Shown here in pieces: positions 41,928 through 47,923 of a DNA stretch of 47,923 nt. Both the position numbers and the translations under genes were made by a program. The DNA comes from CAZZDA01 sp964652585 (lineage in GTDB: Bacteria; Patescibacteriota; Patescibacteriia; UBA1544): positions 1 to 47,923 of the forward strand of contig CAZZDA010000002.1 in NCBI GenBank assembly GCA_964652585.1, in the 5' to 3' direction. Numbering within the stretch: the first letter of the stretch is position 1; each line of letters begins with the position of its first letter. The notes beneath the pieces are model-generated. The model ran no database searches. It saw nothing but the letters and a program-made list of their open reading frames with translations, and had not been told where the DNA came from.

Positions 41928-42362
41928 ATGGAAAACAACGCAACACAACAGGATCGTCCGCTCGCAAAAGAGCGTGATGAGCGATGTGTCCCAATCGCGC
42001 GCGCGCTTCTCCTCGCGCTTGCTTCGCATAAGGATCTCCAAATAGGAAGCAACGTGACAACGACACCGGAGAAGATTACGAAGTGTTATGGAGACTTCTA
42101 TGCTGAGGTTGCCATTCCTCTCTTTATGGAAAAAGACCTCAAGCTGAGTGAAGTGGGATATGTCTTTTCCATTATGTCGCAGGCGATAGACCTCGCGAAA
42201 GGGATGACGGAAAAGTCTCTTGATGCGAACAGGGATATTGCCGACGCGCGTCTCTATGGCGTGGACAATATTGATGAACTGACGCTCAAACAGCTTGACG
42301 ATGTATTGAAAAGGGATGTGGATAACTCCCCTCTTGACGAAAAGAAAGGGAAGAAAGTATAA
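41928..42362 (+). CDS. Unknown head-operon protein
   Basis: 144 residues from the ATG at 41928, one base after the previous stop. Helical (RCVPIARALLLALASHKDLQ, VGYVFSIMSQAIDLAKGMTE). Its last 15 codons contain a complete promoter for the following RNA unit. Function unknown. Confidence 0.5.
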   Translation: MENNATQQDRPLAKERDERCVPIARALLLALASHKDLQIGSNVTTTPEKITKCYGDFYAEVAIPLFMEKDLKLSEVGYVFSIMSQAIDLAKGMTEKSLDANRDIADARLYGVDNIDELTLKQLDDVLKRDVDNSPLDEKKGKKV

Positions 42363-42363
42363 T
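42317..42363 (+). promoter_or_regulatory. Promoter with TGTGGATAA box inside coding end
   Basis: TGTGGATAA (42317-42325), eight bases, TTGACG (42334-42339), 18-base spacer, TATAAT (42358-42363). The box is the same element as in the early promoters, here placed inside the late operon. Confidence 0.7.
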
Positions 42364-42369
42364 ACAGAG

Positions 42370-42601
42370 TGTGTGTAATGGTGAGTGATCGCACGGGAGC
42401 TGAGATAACAAACAGGCACTCGGCTCTCGACGTTCATCCGCCATGGGTGAAATACAATTCCACAGTTATTGGAACGGTCTCGAAAATCGTTCCCCTAAAC
42501 AACAGGGGTGGCAACCTTGACACCGGCACCGTATCGGAACCGCCGGCCTCACTCTGAGTGAATACTGCCATTGGACAAGCATATTTTGCTTCGTCCTTTT
42601 T
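42370..42601 (+). ncRNA. Highly structured ~230-nt RNA unit before the head genes
   Basis: Bounded by its own promoter (42317-42363) and terminator (42573-42601). Consecutive hairpins: GAGTG/CACTC and GGGAGC/GCTCTC in the 5' part, CATCC-GCCAT-GGGTG, GGAACG/CGTTCC, CCCCT-AAACAAC-AGGGG, GGTG/CACC, CCGGC/GCCGG and TCACT/GAGTGA. The only frame (from about 42369, 62 codons) reads through the hairpins, lacks family signal and is probably not translated. RNA class not recognised. Confidence 0.6.
42573..42601 (+). terminator. Terminator of the structured RNA
   Basis: GGAC-AAGCA (42573-42581) pairs with TGCTT-C-GTCC (42587-42596), then TTTTT. Confidence 0.8.
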
Positions 42602-42640
42602 GTTTGGGACACCTTTATTCATTTTATATATCCTTGATAT

Positions 42641-43075
42641 ATGAGCATTAAACGTATCAGCGGATGTCCGAACATTCATTACATGCCCAAGGCCGCTTCC
42701 ACGGTATTTTCCTTGAACGGTCTCGTGTATGCGAACGGCTCCGGGTATCTCATTCCGGCGGACAACACTTCAGGTGACCACTTCGGTATCGGCTTGAAAG
42801 CTGTTGCCGCGACAGATGATGATTACGCGAGCGCAACACCGTATCCTGTGGACATGGTGGGCCCGAACGACATTCTTGAAGCGGACGTTCCCAACGGCGA
42901 CCTCGCTGTTTCCGACGTGGGTAATACCTGCGATCTTGATGACACCGATCCTACGGGCATTGACCCGGACGCGACATCGAAGAATGTTGTGACGATTGTC
43001 GGCTACATCTCCGCAAGTAAAGCCCTTATTGTGGTAAACGCTGTTGCCGGTACCAAGAACGTAGCGACGTCCTAG
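42641..43075 (+). CDS. Head decoration-like protein
   Basis: 144 residues, small-residue-rich beta protein. Phrases such as STVFSLNGLVYANGSGYLIP, HFGIGLKAVAATDDDYA and VPNGDLAVSDVGNTCDLDD fit the layout of capsid decoration proteins located before the major capsid gene. It would stabilise the expanded shell. Assignment depends on position and pattern. Confidence 0.6.
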   Translation: MSIKRISGCPNIHYMPKAASTVFSLNGLVYANGSGYLIPADNTSGDHFGIGLKAVAATDDDYASATPYPVDMVGPNDILEADVPNGDLAVSDVGNTCDLDDTDPTGIDPDATSKNVVTIVGYISASKALIVVNAVAGTKNVATS

Positions 43076-43120
43076 TACCCTCAGCACTCTTTTTATTCAT
43101 TTTTTCAGTAACTTACTCGT

Positions 43121-44125
43121 ATGAGCACTACTCTTCTCAGCACCATCACCCTTCCGGAGATGACTGATCTCATTCGTCGCGAATTTGCGACGGTGGCGAA
43201 AATGGTAGTACCTGCCTCAAAGCAACTGTTTATTTCCGATCCGATTGGAAAAGGGCAGGGCAATACAAAGCGATACGAGGAATTCGACATTGAAACCTTC
43301 GGTCGCCGCAAGAACGAAGGTGAGAAGGCAAAGAAGGCCTCCGCCGGTGTCGGGTACCACGTGATTGCAACAAAGAAACGTATTGCGCGGGAAATCGACA
43401 TTACGCAGGAAATGCGTGACGAGAATCGATACCCGGAGGTACAGACCAACATTACCAGTTTGACGCACTTCTGCCCGCAGCGTATTGAACTTGATGGTAC
43501 GCACTTGTTTACGTTTGCATCCGCGACTTCATACACCAACATGGACGGTGAAACCGTTACCATTTCCGTTGGTGACGGTCTCGCGCTTGCGGCGGCGGCA
43601 CACACCCTCAAATTCAGCGATAGCACCTATCGTAACCGTGTGGCAGGAGACCCTATCTTCTCACCCGGCGCATTGACCGCCGCTGAGAAGCTCATGGTGA
43701 CCGACATTCTCTCCAACTTTGGTGAGACTCGCGTCATGAACTTCAACACCATCGTGACAGGAAACGATCCTGACACGGTAAAGGCGGTGAAGAAGGTTAT
43801 GATGTCTTCCGGTGACCCTGAGGCGGCGCATGCCGGCGTATACAACGCTGACCGCTCCGCGTATCGTCATGTCATTCTTCCTTACCTTGCAACGACCGCA
43901 ACCAGCGCGCATGACTCCACGAAAGAGCGCTACTGGTTCATCGTAGCCGCAGGACAGGGAACTTCCGGATGGCAGGCGTACTACACCGAATGGGAAGCGC
44001 CGCACTCAAAGATGCCGGGTGAGGAAGATTACTCGGCGGACGTGTGGACATACGGTGTCCGCGCGGGATACAGCCACCGTGCTGTAACCGGTCGCGGTAT
44101 CATTGCGTGTCTTCCGACCAGCTAA
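43121..44125 (+). CDS. Major capsid protein (HK97 fold, putative)
   Basis: 334 residues. N-terminal helix (LPEMTDLIRREFATVAKMVV), GRRKNEGEKAKKASAGVGYH and KKRIAREIDITQEMRDENRY, then a P-domain-like helical part (LTAAEKLMVTDILSNFGETR, DTVKAVKKVM) and a C-terminal beta region (YWFIVAAGQGTSGWQAYYTE). The pattern resembles known phage major capsid/Mu-like shell proteins. It follows the decoration-like gene by 45 bases with a TTATTCATTTTTTC leader. Confidence 0.75.
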   Translation: MSTTLLSTITLPEMTDLIRREFATVAKMVVPASKQLFISDPIGKGQGNTKRYEEFDIETFGRRKNEGEKAKKASAGVGYHVIATKKRIAREIDITQEMRDENRYPEVQTNITSLTHFCPQRIELDGTHLFTFASATSYTNMDGETVTISVGDGLALAAAAHTLKFSDSTYRNRVAGDPIFSPGALTAAEKLMVTDILSNFGETRVMNFNTIVTGNDPDTVKAVKKVMMSSGDPEAAHAGVYNADRSAYRHVILPYLATTATSAHDSTKERYWFIVAAGQGTSGWQAYYTEWEAPHSKMPGEEDYSADVWTYGVRAGYSHRAVTGRGIIACLPTS

Positions 44126-44203
44126 ATTATTCATTCACGTGTATATGCTTGATACCCCATTGTGGGGAGAGGAGGAGGAGGAGCGTGTGCACACTATTCA
44201 TCT

Positions 44204-45166
44204 ATGTTCAACATCAACGCAGGATATGGACAGCTTCAGGCGATTGCGCTTCACAACGTGAAGCCGACTGCCGGCAAGGTGTTCCTTGTGGGTGATTCCA
44301 ACACAGTGGACATTGATCGTCTTCGCTACCTCTTTGGGGTAGACCACGACGGAAAATTGCGCTATTTCGATGATCTCGAAGAGGCGCTCAACTCCGGAGC
44401 CGTGGTCGCGGAGCGCGGTGATGTCATTCTTGTGGCACCGGGTCATGCTGAAACAGTCAGCGCGGCAGGTGATATTACCCTTGACATTGCGGATGTTTCA
44501 ATCGTGGGACTCGGATTGGGCACATCTCGTCCGAAAATCACGTTTGACACCGCGACAACCGCGACAATCTCCGTTTCGGCGGCGAATGTAACCCTCGAAA
44601 ACATTGTTATTGAGGCGAACTTTGCCGATATTGTCGCTCCGTTCACGCTTGCGGCTGCCGCAAACTTCAAACTCGTAGGGTGTGAAGTGACACAGGCCGC
44701 CGCTGCCATGAACTTCCTGTACGTCTTTGATACCAACGCGACGAACAATGCCGCTGATGGCCTGTCTTTCATCAACTCCAAGTGGGTGGAAGCGGACACG
44801 GCGACCATTTCTCTCGCAAAGATTGACGCAGACCTTGACAACTTCAGTGTTGTTGGTTCCTACGTCAATCTCGGTGTCAATACCAGCGACCTTCCGGCAC
44901 TTGCCGTGGTGGCGACCGGTAAAGACGTGACCAATGTGATGATCGAAGACAATGATGTCATTCGTTTGAACGACGCGAACCCGCTTCTTGTGACCGCAGA
45001 CACGACGACCGCCAATACCGGTATCATCAAAAACAATCGTGTCCGCCACGCAGATACGGCGAGCGAACTTCTCATCACCGCGGGAACCAATATCGGACTC
45101 TTCGACAATAAGGCCTCGGCCGTTGTTGATGCTTCCGGATACTTGCTCCCGGCTGCCGACTCATAA
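44204..45166 (+). CDS. Parallel beta-helix virion protein
   Basis: 320 residues from the ATG at 44204. Regular turns of about 22-25 residues (TLENIVIEANFADIV, FKLVGCEVTQ, NVMIEDNDVIRLN, GIIKNNRVRH) are typical of a right-handed beta-helix, as in tailspikes and capsid-head fibres. Residues 1-60 are a separate leading domain (GQLQAIALHNVKPTAGKVFL). The leader holds CCCCA-TTG-TGGGG. Position after capsid suggests a head or tail surface protein rather than an enzyme. Confidence 0.65.
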   Translation: MFNINAGYGQLQAIALHNVKPTAGKVFLVGDSNTVDIDRLRYLFGVDHDGKLRYFDDLEEALNSGAVVAERGDVILVAPGHAETVSAAGDITLDIADVSIVGLGLGTSRPKITFDTATTATISVSAANVTLENIVIEANFADIVAPFTLAAAANFKLVGCEVTQAAAAMNFLYVFDTNATNNAADGLSFINSKWVEADTATISLAKIDADLDNFSVVGSYVNLGVNTSDLPALAVVATGKDVTNVMIEDNDVIRLNDANPLLVTADTTTANTGIIKNNRVRHADTASELLITAGTNIGLFDNKASAVVDASGYLLPAADS

Positions 45167-45216
45167 GAGACGGCTTCACTCCGCCTCTGCCACGGGGGCG
45201 GAACTGAGGCCATCTC
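45167..45216 (+). promoter_or_regulatory. Long stem-loop after the beta-helix gene
   Basis: GAG.GGC.TCA.TCCGCC pairs with GGCGGA.TGA.GCC.CTC across a 9-nt loop, starting at the last codon of the gene. No U-run, so partial termination or mRNA processing is more likely than full termination. Confidence 0.55.
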
Positions 45217-45251
45217 ACTATTATTCATTACTCATTTTTATTTTTCTCATT

Positions 45252-45644
45252 ATGAAATGTGTTACACCGGAACTGCCCGTACTTGACGCTCAGGCGGCGA
45301 CAGGAAACGGAAATGTGCTCCTCGTGGAGGACTATGATGTCATTCTGCTCTCGTTTGACACCGCGAGCAGCGGAAATCTCACTGCCAAGGTACAGGGCTC
45401 TATTGCCGATGACGCGCCGACATGGGCGAATGCTCAGGCGGCGGACAATCAGTACGATTATTTACAGCTCAAAGACCTTGAAGATGCGTCCACTGTCGAT
45501 GGCGACGTGGGCTTTGTTGTGTCCGGTACCGACGATCACCGACAGTTTGAGGTGAATGTGAACGGTATCAAATGGCTCAATGTGCGCGTGACCGCCTACA
45601 CGGCCGGAAACGTGACTGTTAAAGCTAAAGGATTTAGTCGTTAA
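45252..45644 (+). CDS. Small beta-rich structural protein
   Basis: 130 residues from the ATG at 45252. Beta sandwich-like (NVLLVEDYDVILLSFDTAS, LTAKVQGSIADDAPTWANAQ, FEVNVNGIKWLNVRVTAYTA), typical of small virion surface or tail-associated proteins. Preceded by a TTATTCATTACTCATTTTT leader. No family certain. Confidence 0.6.
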   Translation: MKCVTPELPVLDAQAATGNGNVLLVEDYDVILLSFDTASSGNLTAKVQGSIADDAPTWANAQAADNQYDYLQLKDLEDASTVDGDVGFVVSGTDDHRQFEVNVNGIKWLNVRVTAYTAGNVTVKAKGFSR

Positions 45645-45655
45645 TTGTTTCTCCT

Positions 45656-46528
45656 ATGAGCAAGAAACCTACCACACAAAAAGAGGCGCAAGAGATACTT
45701 TCCGCTTTGAATATCTTGAATGCCAAGGTTACCTCACACGATGCCACTATCAACAGAAAAAAGGAGGAAATATCCCGACTTGCGAAGGTGGTGAATACGG
45801 CGAAAGAGCGTGCGGACAACGCCGAGCGTATTGCTGAGCGCAATGAGCAATGGGCAAAAGACGAGATTGCCAGTGTTATGGCTGGTCGTCGCGAGCTCAA
45901 AAAGGCGAAAGAAGACGCGAAGAAAGAGGAGGAAAAGGCGAAGAAAGCGCGAAAAGAGCGTGAGGAATGGGAGAAAGGTGCCTCGGCGCGCGTGAAAGCT
46001 GAAATAGAGCGTGTTGGAAAAGCACTTGAGACGGAACTCTCCGAACAGAGGGAAGAACTTGCTCTCACTAAGGAAGCTGTGGAGCGAGGCGCTGACGTGC
46101 TCGAGACGCTCGAGAAAGAGGAGAGTAAGGTGAAAGCGTCGATTGACGCATTAAAACGCGAGAATGAGGCGCTGAGACGGGAAAACGATGGTCTTACAAG
46201 CACTAATGAGACATTGAAAGGTGAAAGTGAGGAGCTTTCCCGTGTTGTTGGCGTGAAAAAGGAGCAGATTGCCGGCTATGAGGCACAGGTGGATGAACTG
46301 AAAGAAAGTATTGCCGACAAGAAGGAGAAGGTGTCTATTCTCACTGAAAACATCGCCGACCTTGAAAAGGTGGAGAAAAAGACGCAGAAAAACGTGGATA
46401 TGTTGGAAAGTAAGGTATCTGACTTTGAGACTCGTAAATTTGCACTCGGAGAGCGTAAAGTGGAGCTCGACAAGCGAGAAGAATTTATCAAAGCGAAGTA
46501 TAAAGCGGCAGGTGTGAAATACCGATAA
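45656..46528 (+). CDS. Long coiled-coil protein
   Basis: 290 residues, nearly all heptads (ERADNAERIAERNEQWAKDE, ELSEQREELALTKEAVE, ALKRENEALRRENDGLTS). Too short for a tape measure of a long tail; fits a needle, fibre shaft or assembly chaperone of a short-tailed phage. It lies just before the fibre gene. Confidence 0.65.
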   Translation: MSKKPTTQKEAQEILSALNILNAKVTSHDATINRKKEEISRLAKVVNTAKERADNAERIAERNEQWAKDEIASVMAGRRELKKAKEDAKKEEEKAKKARKEREEWEKGASARVKAEIERVGKALETELSEQREELALTKEAVERGADVLETLEKEESKVKASIDALKRENEALRRENDGLTSTNETLKGESEELSRVVGVKKEQIAGYEAQVDELKESIADKKEKVSILTENIADLEKVEKKTQKNVDMLESKVSDFETRKFALGERKVELDKREEFIKAKYKAAGVKYR

Positions 46529-46532
46529 TTAT

Positions 46533-47923
46533 GTTCATCAACCCACAAACAATCTGGCTGGGATACATTGGAGCTATCATCATTGCTCTTATGATGTTTT
46601 TTGGTATGTCTCAGGATGCGCGAGCGTTTATGGAGGATTCGAAATGGCAGGAGCGCGTGGGGACATATCTTGAAACCGCATGGGCTGAGGGACGTGATAT
46701 TCTCATCAATGGACTCGATCACTATCTTAACTTTGGGTTTACGAGCGGTGAGAGCGGATACGGCTTCCGTGATAATAGCGGCGATATTGAGTATAAAGAC
46801 AGTGGTGGCTCATGGATTGCCATTAACTCCATTTCAGGAGGTGGAGGTGGAAGCGGTGATGCCATTACCGTGGACGGCACGGCGGTGGACACGACCGGCG
46901 CGTTTGCTTCATCCGGTGATATTGATTTCATTATTTCTGACGGCGGTGCCGGTGGTCCGGACACTATTACGGCCGACTACAACACCGGCTCCATTGTCTT
47001 CACTGATTTGGATAATACCGACATTACCCTTGCTGATTTTACGAACGATGCCGGTTTCATCACATCCACGCTTTCACAAGAGCAGGTGGAGGACTATGCC
47101 GGCGGTATGTGGAGCGGGAACACCGAAACAGGCGGTACCATTACCTACCAAGATATTGACGGCACACTTGATTTTGTGTTGGATGCGACAGGAGATTGGA
47201 CGGGGACACTTGACGGCTACGAGGCGGCCGCGCTTTTGGACGACACCACACTCTCTGATGAGCAAGTGCAGGATAAAGCGGGTGCCATGTGGAGCGGAAA
47301 TACGGAGACCGGCGCGACAGTCACCTATCAGGATGCCGATGGCACAATCGATATTGTGACCGACGTGCAAACGAGTGATTTACATAATGCAGTAACCCTC
47401 TCGGGGGTATACGACTATATTACACTCTCCGGGCAGGATATTGTCCGAGGTCAAATCGATCTCACGACCGACGTGACCGGCACACTTCTGGTGGGATCGG
47501 GAGGCACCGGCACGGCAACGCAATTCACCACCGGCTCTGTCGTCTTTGCCGGCGCCTCGGGCGTCTATTCCCAAGACAATGCGAACCTCTTCTGGGACAA
47601 TTCGAACAATCGACTCGGCATCGGGACGACGGCACCGGGGGCAAAGTTGCACATAGACGGGAACAGTATCAGTGAAATCGCGATACTCAACAGCGACAAC
47701 GCGAATGGCGGCTATCTCACGTTTAAAGATAATGGGACAACAAGAGGATTTGTCGGCCATGGCTCCACACTCTTTGCCAGTCTCGCAAACACCGACTTTG
47801 GCATTCGTTCTCAAGCTGGAATGGCATTCGGTGATACTGGCGCCGTGAACATGTACATCGACATCGCCGGCAACGTCGGCATCGGGACGAGTGCACCAGT
47901 CAATAAACTGGACGTGGAAGGCG
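46533..47923 (+). CDS. Tail fibre protein, N-terminal part (3' end cut by window edge)
   Basis: 463 residues visible, no stop. The N-terminus has a hydrophobic helix at about 8-24 (IWLGYIGAIIIALMMFFGM), followed by fibre repeats: two MWSGNTETG..TYQD.DGT units (about 190 and 252), SEEQVQD-type segments, and GIGTT/GIGTS..P..KL...G repeats near the end. It continues in the same repeat type as the frame at base 3, and both are probably one gene of 750 or more residues. Presumed receptor-binding fibre; the hydrophobic start is unusual for a fibre and may anchor it. Confidence 0.7.

Noticed and set aside
42369..42557. 62-codon frame over the structured RNA
   Set aside because: It runs through consecutive hairpins with no domain or leader signal, more consistent with RNA than protein.
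1..47923. Integrase, repressor, DNA polymerase, helicase or RNA polymerase genes
   Set aside because: I looked for them and saw none; temperate or virulent lifestyle cannot be decided, and some genes could lie in the gap or beyond the ends.

Overview
The window is almost an entire genome of a tailed bacteriophage of the class with a terminase, an HK97-type capsid and, probably, a short (podovirus-like) tail. Evidence: terminase small and large subunits, portal, scaffold-like coiled coil, decoration-like protein and major capsid follow one another at 35-44 kb; a nozzle/stabilisation-type protein and several fibres sit at 2.5-7.7 kb; no tape-measure gene is visible; one giant 2801-residue 'polyvalent' protein fills 9.3-17.7 kb. 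Nearly every gene is on the + strand. Both window ends lie inside the same kind of tail-fibre reading frame (GIGTT..P..KL.VEG repeats), so the contig is probably a circularly permuted genome broken at a repeat. A run of exactly 100 N at 30334-30433 is a scaffold gap inside a DNA methyltransferase gene. The host is not identifiable. Promoters look like sigma-70 (TTGAC/TATAAT), most genes lack a Shine-Dalgarno sequence, and fibre domains resemble ones I associate, weakly, with metagenomic phages and Patescibacteria.

Layout. 1-9.3 kb: fibres, tail nozzle and virion coiled-coil proteins. 9.3-17.7 kb: giant protein with zincin, ADP-ribosyltransferase-like, polyvalent-associated and SleB-type hydrolase regions; on its opposite strand lies a complete tRNA-Arg(UCU) with its own promoter. 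17.7-19.3 kb: lysis block (two small membrane peptides, papain-like/PG-binding endolysin, holin-like protein). 19.3-24.8 kb: regulated early block with a DUF1064-type nuclease (minus strand), RecT-like annealase, a PD-(D/E)XK nuclease fused to an FtsK-type translocase, a replisome-organiser-like protein and a SWIM-finger protein. 24.8-31 kb: a run of small accessory genes, including a protein with 21 perfect-register 12-bp repeats, a YopX-like protein, a methyltransferase and a zincin. 31.1-32.35 kb: two tandem structured RNAs followed by three genes with strong Shine-Dalgarno sites (including an HNH nuclease) and a terminator; this looks like an imported cassette. 32.4-34.6 kb: small membrane and unknown proteins plus a promoter/terminator-bounded short RNA. 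34.6-47.9 kb: hairpin-rich region, packaging and head genes, a highly structured 230-nt RNA unit in front of the head genes, coiled-coil and fibre genes.

How it fits together. Promoters at 17.8, 19.3, 19.9, 24.75, 32.7 and 42.3 kb have a 9-bp TTATCCACA box (a perfect DnaA box, either orientation; one mismatch at 17.8 kb) close upstream of the -35, and several have a GCGA-N5-TCGC-like dyad between -35 and -10. This suggests one regulon covering lysis, recombination, accessory and RNA genes. The RecT + nuclease-FtsK pair looks like a phage analogue of a resect-and-load recombination machine. The giant protein probably enters the cell with the DNA and carries wall-degrading and effector activities.
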